DNA of 64,000 nucleotides, taken from positions 33,566 to 97,565 of the forward strand of contig DAOTVP010000072.1 in NCBI GenBank assembly GCA_034436155.1. The letters are read 5' to 3'. The number at the start of each line of letters is the position of its first letter. Position 1 is the first letter of the stretch. This stretch comes from GCA-2794515 sp034436155. Lineage in GTDB: Bacteria > Chloroflexota > Anaerolineae > Aggregatilineales > Phototrophicaceae. The notes under the pieces were generated by a model. That model saw only the letters and a list, made by a program, of their open reading frames with translations. It did no database searches and was not told the DNA's origin. The translations under genes and the position numbers were made by a program. This document shows positions 7,592 to 16,521 of the stretch, piece after piece.

Positions 7592-9061
7592 TTATACGAT
7601 GGTTGGATTGTTATCATCATCATCTACGGGCGGAAAGTCGCCGACAGGCAGATCATCGTCATCCACTTCGATGGTGATACGGCGTTTTTTGCCCTCGAAA
7701 ATTCCCGTTGGCGGATGCGCCGATGGCGGTGGTGGCACAGGTGGCACGGGCGGGACGGGTGGCACAGGTGGCACGGGGGCGGTGGTCGTCACACGGAAGC
7801 GCGTCATATCGGCGGCTTGGTTATAGACGCGCCCATCGGGCAAAATCGCGCCCATCAATTCCACATCTTCTAAATATGTGCCGTCTAAATTGGCATCACG
7901 CAGATTTGCGCCCATCAAATTGACATTCCGCAAAATTGCCCCGTTAAAATTGGCATTCCGCAAATTCGCGCCCGTCAGGTTGGCATCGGTCAGATTTGCG
8001 CCTTCAAAATTGGCATCGTTCAAATTGCCACCGCTCAAATTGGCATTGACCAAAATCGCCCGTTCAAAATTGGCATTCGGCGCGTTGCATCCTGCCAAAA
8101 TCGCGCCTGTCAGATTTGCGCCTTCAAAATTGGCATCGGCAATAATCACACCCGAAAAATTGACATTTTCGAGGGTGGCAAATTCAAAGTTGGCGTTGGG
8201 GACTTTTGCCCCAGAAAAATTGGCACGACTCAGATTGCTACGGCTGAAATTGGCATCGGATAATTTGGATGCCGAAAAATTCACACTTGTGAAGATGGCT
8301 TTATCGGCTTGCACATTGGGATATTTGCTCGCAGAAAAATTGGCATCGGCAAAATTCCCACCCGTGAGGGTTGAGTCTGCCCCTTTGCTCTCAGAAAAAT
8401 TAGCGCGTGGTGCGGTGACGTTGGTCAGGTTGGCATTGCCCAAACGTGCGCCCCGTAAATCGGCATCGGTGAGGTTTGCGCCTGTCAGGTTGGCATCATT
8501 CATCCGCGCACCGCGCAAATTCGCGCCACTCATATCTTGACCTTGCAGGTTGGCATCGTTCATATTTGAACCTTCGCCATCGCTCCAATCGAAGTCAAAA
8601 TCCACATCGAGGTTGCTCAGGGCGCGTCTGATAGTGCCTTTGCTCATGCCTAAAATTTGGTCGCGCAATTCGCGCCCTAAATTTTTGAGGCTTTCAAAAT
8701 CCCCGCCGAAATCCGATGAATCCATTGGTGGCATTTCGCGCATCCGACCACGCCGTCCGCGCATATCATCTTTAATCATGCCTTCTAAATAGATGACCAA
8801 TTGATTCACCGCATATTGCACTTGCCCGACCATCTCTTGTTCGGTCAGATTTTCATCTGTTTCGAGCGTGAGCGTTTCGGTGATGTAAAAATCATCGGGG
8901 AACAATTCGCACGCTTTACGGTGCAATCCGTTATAGCCTTTCACGGTCATTTTGCCCGTGCCTTTGTATGTGCCAGTCGCAATGGCGCGGTGGGTAGAAC
9001 TTTGCAGTGCTTTAAGCGCACGCAATAGTTGCATCACTTGTTGTCTTTGATTTTCGTCCAT
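7592..9061 (-). CDS. Pentapeptide-repeat protein with N-terminal domain and proline-rich tail
   Basis: 489 residues. Residues about 1-110 form a non-repeat domain of unknown family. Residues about 165-420 are tandem A(N/D)LxX/ANFxX pentapeptides, predicting a right-handed beta-helix. A Pro-Val run (PVPPVPPVPP) and an acidic tail rich in Asp follow. The start ATG at 9061 has AGGAGG 7 bases upstream and lies inside the 3' end of the ECF sigma gene, so the two overlap by 50 bases in different frames and are probably translationally coupled. Pentapeptide proteins act as scaffolds or DNA mimics in known cases; no function is assigned here. The position suggests a link to the sigma factor. Confidence 0.88.
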   Translation of the reverse strand: MDENQRQQVMQLLRALKALQSSTHRAIATGTYKGTGKMTVKGYNGLHRKACELFPDDFYITETLTLETDENLTEQEMVGQVQYAVNQLVIYLEGMIKDDMRGRRGRMREMPPMDSSDFGGDFESLKNLGRELRDQILGMSKGTIRRALSNLDVDFDFDWSDGEGSNMNDANLQGQDMSGANLRGARMNDANLTGANLTDADLRGARLGNANLTNVTAPRANFSESKGADSTLTGGNFADANFSASKYPNVQADKAIFTSVNFSASKLSDANFSRSNLSRANFSGAKVPNANFEFATLENVNFSGVIIADANFEGANLTGAILAGCNAPNANFERAILVNANLSGGNLNDANFEGANLTDANLTGANLRNANFNGAILRNVNLMGANLRDANLDGTYLEDVELMGAILPDGRVYNQAADMTRFRVTTTAPVPPVPPVPPVPPVPPPPSAHPPTGIFEGKKRRITIEVDDDDLPVGDFPPVDDDDNNPTIV

Positions 9062-9719
9062 GATTGTCCTCCTGTATAGCATCATCCATACTCAATTTGT
9101 TTTTAGTAACGATGACTTCATCCTCTTGATACGGGGCATCGGGTTGTTGAATAGCGAGCAGTGTTTCTGGGCTGACCAGCCCGCGCAGGGTCTTTTTGGC
9201 ATGAAATAAACGCGATTTCACCGTGCCGATATTGACACCCATCACCTCGGCGATTTCGGCATACGATAATTCTTCTTCGCAATATAAAATCAGCGTTTGG
9301 CGGTGATGTTCGGGCAATTTATCTATCGCCTCTTGCACTTCCATATAGAGCAACAACCAATGTGCGACATCATCGGGTGGGGCAGATTTATCGGCATGAA
9401 ACGAGACGCGCACTTCTATCGGGTCATCATCGAGCGATACTTCGTCATACCGTCCGCCTCGCCGTAACACATCATAGGCTTTATTCCGCGCCACCCGAAA
9501 TAAAAACGGGCGTAATTTTTCGGGCGGGTGAATATCATCTAAGTGTGTGTAGAGTGTGATGAAGGTATCTTGCACAATGTCTTCGGTCAAGCCTGCATCA
9601 CCGATGAGCCGATACACAAAACGACTGATCGCGGGTTCTAGCGTCACATGAAGCCAATCGAAGGCTTCGGGGTCGCCTGCTTGGGCTTGTTGAAGATAAT
9701 CGTGTTCGATCGCCTGCAT
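9012..9719 (-). CDS. ECF-type RNA polymerase sigma factor
   Basis: 235 residues from the ATG at 9719, behind AGAGGCG; a longer start at 9782 is possible but lies in the transposon flank. Region 2 includes VYRLIGDAGLTEDIVQDTF and LFRVARNKAYDVLRR. Region 4 is LPEHHRQTLILYCEEELSYAEIAEVMG followed by VNIGTVKSRLFHAKKTLR. About 60 acidic and polar residues extend past region 4. No anti-sigma gene is adjacent; the pentapeptide gene overlaps its 3' end instead. A tandem TTGTGTAC repeat lies upstream (9757-9772) beside the TnpB element end, so the native promoter may have been altered by the insertion. Confidence 0.9.
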   Translation of the reverse strand: MQAIEHDYLQQAQAGDPEAFDWLHVTLEPAISRFVYRLIGDAGLTEDIVQDTFITLYTHLDDIHPPEKLRPFLFRVARNKAYDVLRRGGRYDEVSLDDDPIEVRVSFHADKSAPPDDVAHWLLLYMEVQEAIDKLPEHHRQTLILYCEEELSYAEIAEVMGVNIGTVKSRLFHAKKTLRGLVSPETLLAIQQPDAPYQEDEVIVTKNKLSMDDAIQEDNHGRKSKTTSDATIACA

Positions 9720-9756
9720 CACATTCGCCTCTGCTACCTTTCTTATATACAAACGT

Positions 9757-9772
9757 GTACACAAGTACACAA
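9757..9772. repeat. Tandem 8-bp repeat GTACACAA x2
   Basis: GTACACAAGTACACAA lies between the TnpB element's right end and the sigma-factor start. A third copy (GTACACAA) occurs at 11124-11131, on the other side of the element. The copies may mark the target sequence or an operator split by the insertion. Their role is not known. Confidence 0.4.
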
Positions 9773-9789
9773 ACCTATACATAATTCCG

Positions 9790-9930
9790 TTCCTGCTTCA
9801 TCCAGTCGTGCCGTTGTGTTGCCACATTGGTCTTACCGTCTGTCCACAGGCGTTTTGCGTCCGTTAAAGCCATTGCCGTGACGGTGAAAGTGTGGTGTTA
9901 TGGACTGCTTTCACTCAGTCGAATTGCCTC
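9790..9930 (-). ncRNA. Putative omega RNA (TnpB guide RNA scaffold)
   Basis: In TnpB elements the guide RNA overlaps the tnpB 3' end and runs to the right end. Here that span reads on the minus strand from the last tnpB codons to GAAGCAGGAA at 9790. The guide would start at CGGAATTATG and run into the sigma-factor upstream region. Position and end motif are the only evidence; the 5' limit is a guess. Confidence 0.4.
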
Positions 9931-11007
9931 TTGTAAGATGTTGATGCTGGCATTCAGGTCGCGGTCACACACCATACCACAATTTTCGCACTCATATAGC
10001 CTGTCATTGAGTGTTAAATCGTCTTTGATATGATGACACTGGTGGCATCGTTTGCTCGATGGGAAAAATGTGTTCACACTCACCACTTTTGAACCACTCG
10101 CTTCGGCTTTGGTGAGCAAGTATGTCACCAATTTGCCCAGCGAAACATCGGATAACGCCTGTGCGAGGGTATGATTTTTTATCATGCCACGCACATTCAG
10201 GCTTTCGATGCCGATGAAGGCAAATGTTTCCGCCAAATAAGTCGTCAATTTGTGGTGTGCATCATCCCGACAACATGCCACTTTGTAATGCTGAATTGCC
10301 AACTTCATCCGTGCTTTCTCGCGGTTTTTGCTCCCTTTTTGCTTACGCGAGAGCGATTTCTGAAGTCCTTTTAGCCGTTTGAGTTTTTTTTGGAGGTGTC
10401 TTTGGTTTTCAAACACCTCACCATTGCTCAATGTGGCTAACCGATGAATACCCAAATCTATCCCAACCGCGCCACCTGTGGGCTGTTCTCGCGGTTCGGG
10501 CATCGTCTCGACCGTAATACTTACAAACCACCATTTGCCACTTTGGATAATACGTGCAGACAAGATTTTGCCCTTCAAACGCAATTCTTCCGCCATATTC
10601 ACTTCGCCGATGTGCGGTAGCTTGATAGTATGACCATTCACGCTAAACTTATCATTGGCGATGTAAAAACCTGCTTTACTGCGTTTCTTGGCTTTGAACT
10701 TCGGAAACCCGACTTTGCGACCCTTTTTAAGTCCCTCAAAGAAGTTCTTGAAGGCAGTCGCTAAATCCATGAATGCCCCTTCAATGGCGCATTTGGTGAC
10801 TTCATAACTCCACGGGAATTCTTTCTCACGAATCGCATTAAACTGCTTTTTCAGGTCTAAAATCGTGACTTTTTCACCCGCCTGATAGCGTTTTATCATC
10901 TCAGCCAGACCCCAATTGAACACAAAACGGCGTGTTCCAGAGGCGCACACAAAATAATGTGCTTGTTCAGGGGTTGGGTTAAGGCGAAGGCGGTGAGCGC
11001 GAATCAT
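9898..11007 (-). CDS. tnpB: TnpB RNA-guided endonuclease (OrfB_IS605 family)
   Basis: 369 residues, typical TnpB length. The N terminus MIRAHRLRLNPTPEQ with RRFVFNWGL is the family helix-turn region. RuvC-like motifs are GIDLGIHRLATLSNG (first Asp), FIGIESLNVRGM (Glu) and CDRDLNASINI (last Asp). The zinc finger is CHQCHHIK...YECENCGMVC. All catalytic residues are present and the frame is intact, so the nuclease is probably functional. AGGAT lies upstream of the ATG. TnpB is guided by RNA from its own 3' end and cuts DNA lacking the element, which helps retention. No tnpA is nearby. Confidence 0.93.
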   Translation of the reverse strand: MIRAHRLRLNPTPEQAHYFVCASGTRRFVFNWGLAEMIKRYQAGEKVTILDLKKQFNAIREKEFPWSYEVTKCAIEGAFMDLATAFKNFFEGLKKGRKVGFPKFKAKKRSKAGFYIANDKFSVNGHTIKLPHIGEVNMAEELRLKGKILSARIIQSGKWWFVSITVETMPEPREQPTGGAVGIDLGIHRLATLSNGEVFENQRHLQKKLKRLKGLQKSLSRKQKGSKNREKARMKLAIQHYKVACCRDDAHHKLTTYLAETFAFIGIESLNVRGMIKNHTLAQALSDVSLGKLVTYLLTKAEASGSKVVSVNTFFPSSKRCHQCHHIKDDLTLNDRLYECENCGMVCDRDLNASINILQEAIRLSESSP

Positions 11008-11195
11008 GATGATATCCTAAATTCAAACTTATTTTCTATCCATTGTGCTGTGTGAGTTTATGAATATGCAAATTTTTGTTCACATCATGAATGGATGCCA
11101 TTTGCACACACTTGTATATCTTCGTACACAAAATCAATACCTAGATATTATCTCCTGTCTCTTGATACAGAATACGCAGGTGTGGACGAATTGGT

Positions 11196-12122
11196 TCAAT
11201 ATTTGTCGAAAATCCAGCGCATAATCGTATAATTAGCGGCGAGGGCGGCGTAATCGCCATATTGATTAAACGTGTCGAGCGTGGCTTGTGGCGATACTTT
11301 GCCGTCTATCCCGAAAAAATAACGTGCGACTGCCGCTTGGAGCGCCACATCATTATGCCCGACCACATGATGCACCGCCAATGTGCGTTGGAGCGTCCAC
11401 GATGCCGTCCAATGTCCGATGCCTTTGATGTTGATCAACATATCATACGCTTCGTGCGCCGTCATGCCTAAAATCGCTTCGAGGTCGAGTTTGTGTGTGG
11501 TTATCATGTGGGCGATGCTTATCATCACATTCATGCGCTTAAATGTGATTTTGAGCGGGGTCAGGTCGTCTGTAGTCGCCTGTGCGATTTGGGCGGGTGT
11601 TGGGAAGGCATATCCACGTAGACCATCGGCTTCTAAAAAATGACCACCCCATTCCACCAACCAGCGTTGGGCTTTTTGCGCCGCCACCCATGCGATTTGT
11701 TGCTCGATGATGGTGTGCATGAGCGCCTCGAATGCGGTTTGGGTGCGTAACCAATGCAACCCAATCATCGGCTCAACAACAGACCATAATGGTCGGTGCG
11801 ATTTGGCAAATTCGTAAAATGGGGCATAATCAAGGTCTATACATAGGATATGCGCCACTTGACGCAGTAATTCAGTTTTATCAATCGGCGTGTTGGCATT
11901 CATCACCCAGACCTGTAATTGGGGGTTATGAGTATCACCCTTGCTTTCAACTCTGACCATCACCAACCCCTCACCATGATGTAGGGTGCGCCAATACCTA
12001 TCGGCATGGGCAAATTCCATGACGGGATGGGTATAACGCCCTAGCAGATTTATCATCAGGGCGAAATTATACGGCGGTACAGGGGATAATATCCCTAACA
12101 AATATGGAAATTTTTGACTCAT
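11196..12122 (-). CDS. AlkA-like DNA-3-methyladenine glycosylase (HhH-GPD)
   Basis: 308 residues from the ATG at 12122, which has AAGG 7 bases upstream (a TTG at 12146 is less likely). The HhH-GPD core is LINIKGIGHWTASWTLQRTL followed by the catalytic Asp in HHVVGHNDVALQAA. The N-terminal 100 residues match the AlkA-like beta domain in position and size. The enzyme would remove alkylated bases during base excision repair. No iron-sulfur cysteine motif follows, as is usual for AlkA rather than EndoIII. It is divergent from the cyclase gene. Confidence 0.87.
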   Translation of the reverse strand: MSQKFPYLLGILSPVPPYNFALMINLLGRYTHPVMEFAHADRYWRTLHHGEGLVMVRVESKGDTHNPQLQVWVMNANTPIDKTELLRQVAHILCIDLDYAPFYEFAKSHRPLWSVVEPMIGLHWLRTQTAFEALMHTIIEQQIAWVAAQKAQRWLVEWGGHFLEADGLRGYAFPTPAQIAQATTDDLTPLKITFKRMNVMISIAHMITTHKLDLEAILGMTAHEAYDMLINIKGIGHWTASWTLQRTLAVHHVVGHNDVALQAAVARYFFGIDGKVSPQATLDTFNQYGDYAALAANYTIMRWIFDKY

Positions 12123-12176
12123 GCGATAACCTTTTTTGCGGTACAATATGCCTTATTATGTTAAGTGAGTAACGAT

Positions 12177-13649
12177 ATGACGACTATTCTGGTAGTAGAT
12201 GATACAGAAATCAACTTGAATCTGATTGAAAGCCTGCTGAGTTATTCGGGCTATACCATTTTAACGGCACGAGACGGTTACGAAGCCTTAGAGATTATGA
12301 ATCAGCAAACGATTCAATTGCTGGTGGTCGATTGGATGATGCCCCGCATGGACGGCATCCAATTGATACGCGCTATACGGGAGCAGTTCCAAGAGCCGTA
12401 TCGCTATATTATCATGCTCACAGGCAGGCAAGAACGCGATGCCGTCATCACAGGCTTGGGCGCTGGTGCGGATGATTTTATCACCCGTCCGTTTAACTCG
12501 AATGAACTCGAAGCGCGTATCGCCATTGGCGTGCGGATTATCGAACTCGAAAATCGGATGCGTGACCTCATTTTGCAGACAGAACGCTCCAAGCAAATTT
12601 GGGAAGCTACCACCGACTCGATCGTGCAACTGATATGCTTGCTCGACCGTGAGGGTAAAGTTTTACGGGCGAATGGTGTGGTCGAAAATTGGCGCTTGTC
12701 ATCGGCATATCAAGCCAAGGGGTTACATATCAGCCATTTGTTAGGCAAAGTTTATCGTGATGCGGGCGCAAAATTAGGTGCGATATGGGAGACCGCCAAA
12801 GAAAAACTGATGCAAGGTATGGAATACCATGCCGAATGTCGGGATGATAAACTCGACACGTATTTCGACATTCATTTTCAACCCATCAACCCATTTGGCG
12901 GGTTATCTGAACAAGAGGATTCTTTCGCGGCGGTCAGTATTCAAGATGTAACCCAGAGCAAAAAGCTCGAATTGAGCCTGCAAGAAGCCAATAGACAACT
13001 GGCGATCGAGCGCGATAAAGCCGATAATGTCTTGCTGAATGTGTTGCCACGCCCCATCGCCGAGCGTCTTAAAGCGGGCGAAAGCATCATCGCTGAGTAT
13101 CATGAAAGCGCAACGGTGTTATTCGCCGATTTGGTCGGATTCACCCCCCTCACAGTGGCGTTATCACCACGCCAATTGATGGAAATCCTCAACACCGTTT
13201 TTTCGACCTTCGATTCGATGACCAAACAACATCAAGCCGAAAAAATCAAGACCATCGGCGATGCCTATATGGTGGTGGTGGGTGTCCTCGATTCGGGCGA
13301 AAATCATGCCCAACGGATTGGCAAATTGGCATTGGCGATGATGCACATGATGAATGTCATCAATGACCATGTGGGCATCGATTTGGAATTGCGTATCGGC
13401 ATTGATAGCGGGCATGTGGTGGCGGGGATTATCGGCACGACTAAATTATCGTATGATTTATGGGGTGATGTGGTCAACACGGCGAGTCGCATGGAATCGA
13501 CAGGGCAAGCGGGTAAGATACAAGTGACAGACCGCGCCTATCAATTACTCAAAGATGATTTTATACTCGAAAAACGGGGTTTAATCGATGTCAAAGGCAA
13601 GGGCATGACGCTCACCTATTGGCTAGTGGATGAGAAGAGAAAGGATTAA
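12177..13649 (+). CDS. Response regulator with class III adenylate cyclase output
   Basis: 490 residues from the ATG at 12177 (a GTG at 12165 is also in frame). A receiver domain spans about residues 1-120 with Asp52 in LLVVDWMMPRMDG; the usual Lys of TKPF is Arg (ITRPF). A PAS-like segment follows, then a short coiled coil and the cyclase. In the cyclase FADLVGFT and GDAYM hold the metal-binding aspartates. EKIKTIGDAY and SYDLWGDVVN carry the Lys/Asp pair that selects ATP over GTP. NTASRMES is also present. The expected activity is phosphorylation-controlled cAMP synthesis. The peptide deformylase gene follows after 3 bases. Confidence 0.9.
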   Translation: MTTILVVDDTEINLNLIESLLSYSGYTILTARDGYEALEIMNQQTIQLLVVDWMMPRMDGIQLIRAIREQFQEPYRYIIMLTGRQERDAVITGLGAGADDFITRPFNSNELEARIAIGVRIIELENRMRDLILQTERSKQIWEATTDSIVQLICLLDREGKVLRANGVVENWRLSSAYQAKGLHISHLLGKVYRDAGAKLGAIWETAKEKLMQGMEYHAECRDDKLDTYFDIHFQPINPFGGLSEQEDSFAAVSIQDVTQSKKLELSLQEANRQLAIERDKADNVLLNVLPRPIAERLKAGESIIAEYHESATVLFADLVGFTPLTVALSPRQLMEILNTVFSTFDSMTKQHQAEKIKTIGDAYMVVVGVLDSGENHAQRIGKLALAMMHMMNVINDHVGIDLELRIGIDSGHVVAGIIGTTKLSYDLWGDVVNTASRMESTGQAGKIQVTDRAYQLLKDDFILEKRGLIDVKGKGMTLTYWLVDEKRKD

Positions 13650-13652
13650 CGC

Positions 13653-14192
13653 ATGGCATTGTTACCGATTGTCAAAGTAGAACATCCCATTTTGCGGAAG
13701 AAAGCCATAAAAGTCACCAATTTCGACAAAAATTTTCAACAATTGGTAGATGATATGATAGAAACCATGATAAACGCGCCCGGTGTTGGGCTTGCCGCGC
13801 CTCAAATCGGGGTTAGCCAACGGTTGATTGTGGTGCGCTTGCCCGATGATGAGCAAAGTAAAGAAGAATATGGCGACCAAGCGGGTGTTGTGTATGTGGT
13901 AGCGAACCCCAAAATTATCAAGACCAGCAAAGCGGTCGTAGACGGCATTGAAGCCTGTTTATCTATCCCTGGATATTATGGCGAAGTGGAACGCTACGAG
14001 ACCGTTGTTGTCACAGGTCAAGATCGGTATGGCAAAGAATTTCGCATCAAGGCAACAGGTTGGCAGGCGCGAGTCTTCCAGCACGAGATTGACCATTTAG
14101 ATGGTATCCTGTATACCGACCTCGCCAAAAAGATGTGGCAAGCAAAAGATGATGACACGCTTGAAGAAGGTGATATGTCCGAATCGGCATAA
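13653..14192 (+). CDS. def: Peptide deformylase
   Basis: 179 residues. The three family motifs are in order: GVGLAAPQIG, EACLSIPG (usual EGCLS, with the metal-binding Cys kept) and QHEIDHLDG with both metal-binding histidines and the catalytic Glu. It removes the formyl group from nascent proteins. AAGGA lies 7 bases before the ATG. A short acidic tail (DDDTLEEGDMSESA) follows the domain. It is co-transcribed with the cyclase gene, an unusual partner; the usual neighbour fmt is not present. Confidence 0.95.
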   Translation: MALLPIVKVEHPILRKKAIKVTNFDKNFQQLVDDMIETMINAPGVGLAAPQIGVSQRLIVVRLPDDEQSKEEYGDQAGVVYVVANPKIIKTSKAVVDGIEACLSIPGYYGEVERYETVVVTGQDRYGKEFRIKATGWQARVFQHEIDHLDGILYTDLAKKMWQAKDDDTLEEGDMSESA

Positions 14193-14274
14193 TGCAGGTT
14201 ACACAATAAGGGACGGGCAGAAAGGCTTGTCCGGAGTTAAATCGGTTATAACAATTACAAATCATGTGATATTA

Positions 14275-14307
14275 GGGACGATATACGCGCTTCGCGCTAA
14301 TCGTCCC
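14275..14307. repeat. Palindromic intergenic repeat, type A
   Basis: GGGACGATATACGCGC, loop TTCG, then CGCTAATCGTCCC. The arms GGGACGA and TCGTCCC are perfect complements. Similar units occur at 30761, 45816 and 59193, all between genes. Confidence 0.8.
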
Positions 14308-14357
14308 GTACAAATGCCATATTTTCAAAGGGTGGATCAATTTTTTGCCCGTGTATG

Positions 14358-14391
14358 GGCGGATTCGAGGCTATTGCCTCGTATATCCGCC
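14358..14391. repeat. Palindromic intergenic repeat, type B
   Basis: GGCGGATTCGAGGC, TATT, GCCTCGTATATCCGCC. The arms GGCGGAT/ATCCGCC and GAGGC/GCCTC pair. Near-identical copies occur at 26341 and, with GGTGGAT arms, at 45891; a half copy lies after 30800. It sits 20 bases from the transketolase stop and could act as its terminator. Confidence 0.8.
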
Positions 14392-14411
14392 TTCAAAAAT
14401 TGCCAACTGAT

Positions 14412-16412
14412 TTATTTCAGCAATCCCTTCGCCACATCCACAATCCGCCCAACCGTCAGCCCAAATTCTTGATAGAGCCGTTCATACGGGGCAGATGCGC
14501 CGAAATGGTCAACGCCAATAGCCACGCCGTCTATACCGACATATTTTTGCCAACCCGTGGTCACGCCCGCCTCAATGCTCACCCGCGCTTTGACCCGCTT
14601 GGGCAACACACTTTCTTGATATGCCGCATCTTGCTCATCGAATAATTCCCAACACGGCATCGAGACCACACGCACCTTGACACCCTCTTGGCGCAGGTGA
14701 TGATACGCATCCATCGCCAACGCGACTTCGCTCCCTGTGGCGATGAGGATGACGTGCGGTGTGCCTTCGCTATCGGCGAGGATATATCCCCCGTGTGCCG
14801 TGCCTGTTTGGATGTGTTCGGGGTCGGGCAATACGGGCAAATCTTGACGGGTGAAAATCAACGCGCTCGGTTTGCCCATCAACACGGCAGATTGCCACGC
14901 CGCAACCGTCTCGTTGGCATCGGCAGGACGGAACACATATAAATCGGGTATCAGGCGCAGGCTCATGACCTGTTCAATCGGTTGGTGGGTGGGACCGTCT
15001 TCACCAAGCCCGATGCTATCATGCGTGAAGACATAAATCGCGGGCAAGCCCATGAGTGCGCCTAAACGGATTGCGGGACGCATATAATCGCTGAAGGTCA
15101 AAAATGTGGCGCTATAGGGGCGTAAAATGCCACCATGCAATGCCAAGCCATTCACAATTGCGCCCATAGCATGTTCGCGCACGCCAAAGCGCACATTACG
15201 GGCGGTTGGGTGATGATGACCCGTATTGCCCGCACCATCGATCAGCGTTTTGGTGCTTCCTGCGAGATCGGCATCACCACCTATCATAGTCGGAATCTGT
15301 TTGGCGATGGCATTTAGCACCTTGCCAGAGGCGTTGCGCGTAGCGATGGGTTTATCAATGGGGAAGGTGGGTAAATCGGCATCCCAACCATCGGGCAATT
15401 CGCCCGCCAAGACGGATTCGAGTTGTTTGGCTAAATCGGGATGGGTGGCGCGATACGCCATGAGTTTGGCTTGCCACATGGCATCATCGGCGATACCGCG
15501 TTGCACCGCCGTACGGAAATGGTCGAGCGCCTCTTGTGGGATGTGAAACGGTTCATAATTCCACCCATACGCCTGTTTGGTCAGCGCGATTTCATCCGCG
15601 CCCAATGGCGAGCCGTGCGCCTTACTCGTCCCTGCTTTGTTAGGGCTACCATAACCGATAACGGTTTTGATAATCAGGATGCTAGGGCGCGATGTGTCGG
15701 CTTTGGCAGATTCTATCGCTGTGTTGATAGCTTGAACATCGTTACCATCTGCCACATCAATCACTTGCCAGCCCCACGCTTCATGACGGGCGCGGATATT
15801 TTCGGTGAAGGTCATACTCGCTTCACCATCCAGCGTAATATCATTTGAATCGTACAGCACGATGAGTTTGCCCAACCCCCAATGCCCCGCCAACGCACAG
15901 GCTTCCATACAAACGCCCTCCATCAAATCACCATCACCTGCGATGACATAGGTGTAATGATCAATAATGGCATGATTGGGGCGATTGAAATAATTCGCCA
16001 GATACGCTTCTGCCAACGCCATGCCCACGGCATTGGCTACACCTTGTCCAAGCGGACCCGTTGTCGTCTCTACGCCTGGGGTGATATGTGCTTCGGGATG
16101 ACCGGGTGTTTTACTGCCCCATTGACGGAAGTTTTTGATTTCATCCAACGATAAATCATAACCCGTCAGATGGAGTAACGCATACAGCAACATCGAGCCA
16201 TGACCTGCGCTCAGGACGAATCGGTCACGATTTGCCCAATTGGGATTGGTGGGATTATGACGGAGGTGATAATGCCACAGCGTATATGCCATAGTTGCCG
16301 CGCCCATCGGCAAACCCGGATGACCGCTATTGGCTTTTTGCACGGCATCCATCGCCAATGTGCGAATGGTGTTGATTGATAACAGTTCTAATTCATGTGT
16401 TACAGTTTTCAA
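14412..16412 (-). CDS. tkt: Transketolase
   Basis: 666 residues, full length. The thiamine-diphosphate binding region is GDGDLMEGVCMEACALAGHWGLGKLIVLYDSN (GDG...N). GHPGLPMGAA, HGSMLLYALLHLTGY, and the C-terminal half FTHDSIGLGEDGPTHQPIEQ are hallmark transketolase blocks. It interconverts sugar phosphates in the pentose phosphate pathway. It is transcribed alone; no transaldolase or other pathway gene is nearby. An extended -10 lies upstream at 16465-16470. Confidence 0.97.
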   Translation of the reverse strand: MKTVTHELELLSINTIRTLAMDAVQKANSGHPGLPMGAATMAYTLWHYHLRHNPTNPNWANRDRFVLSAGHGSMLLYALLHLTGYDLSLDEIKNFRQWGSKTPGHPEAHITPGVETTTGPLGQGVANAVGMALAEAYLANYFNRPNHAIIDHYTYVIAGDGDLMEGVCMEACALAGHWGLGKLIVLYDSNDITLDGEASMTFTENIRARHEAWGWQVIDVADGNDVQAINTAIESAKADTSRPSILIIKTVIGYGSPNKAGTSKAHGSPLGADEIALTKQAYGWNYEPFHIPQEALDHFRTAVQRGIADDAMWQAKLMAYRATHPDLAKQLESVLAGELPDGWDADLPTFPIDKPIATRNASGKVLNAIAKQIPTMIGGDADLAGSTKTLIDGAGNTGHHHPTARNVRFGVREHAMGAIVNGLALHGGILRPYSATFLTFSDYMRPAIRLGALMGLPAIYVFTHDSIGLGEDGPTHQPIEQVMSLRLIPDLYVFRPADANETVAAWQSAVLMGKPSALIFTRQDLPVLPDPEHIQTGTAHGGYILADSEGTPHVILIATGSEVALAMDAYHHLRQEGVKVRVVSMPCWELFDEQDAAYQESVLPKRVKARVSIEAGVTTGWQKYVGIDGVAIGVDHFGASAPYERLYQEFGLTVGRIVDVAKGLLK

Positions 16413-16464
16413 GATTGCCCTCAGTTTCCTAATTCGGTTGTAAAATGGTCAGTAACCGTGCTCT

Positions 16465-16470
16465 ATTATA
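16465..16470 (-). promoter_or_regulatory. Extended -10 promoter of transketolase
   Basis: On the minus strand TGCTATAAT is a perfect -10 with the TGn extension, about 53 bases before the transketolase ATG. No -35 is needed with an extended -10, and none is evident. A weaker TGCTATGAT faces the other way at about 16480-16487 for the gene at 16522. Confidence 0.6.
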
Positions 16471-16521
16471 GCAAATGATGCTATGATATGCCTAAAGAAT
16501 ATGATGATGAGGATAAAAATC

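Larger units (their letters stand above)
9783..11135 (-). mobile_element. IS200/IS605-like element carrying only tnpB (ends approximate)
   Basis: The unit contains one tnpB gene and no tnpA. The right end is placed after GAAGCAGGAA (9799 to 9790, minus strand), a sequence often found at the 3' boundary of TnpB guide-RNA scaffolds. The left end is uncertain and lies in the AT-rich 11008-11195 stretch, which holds ATGCAAAT and ATTTGCAC as an imperfect inverted repeat. Without tnpA the element would need a transposase in trans. Confidence 0.5.

Noticed and set aside
7850..8560. Regular short repeats resembling a CRISPR array
   Set aside because: The period is 15 bases (or multiples) without unique spacers, and the minus strand encodes clear A(N/D)LxX pentapeptides.
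7878..8792. Long open frames on the plus strand opposite the pentapeptide-repeat gene
   Set aside because: They are the antisense of a regular repeat (period 15 bases), which keeps other frames open. They show no ribosome site and their products are low-complexity Ala/Lys/Leu/Pro runs.
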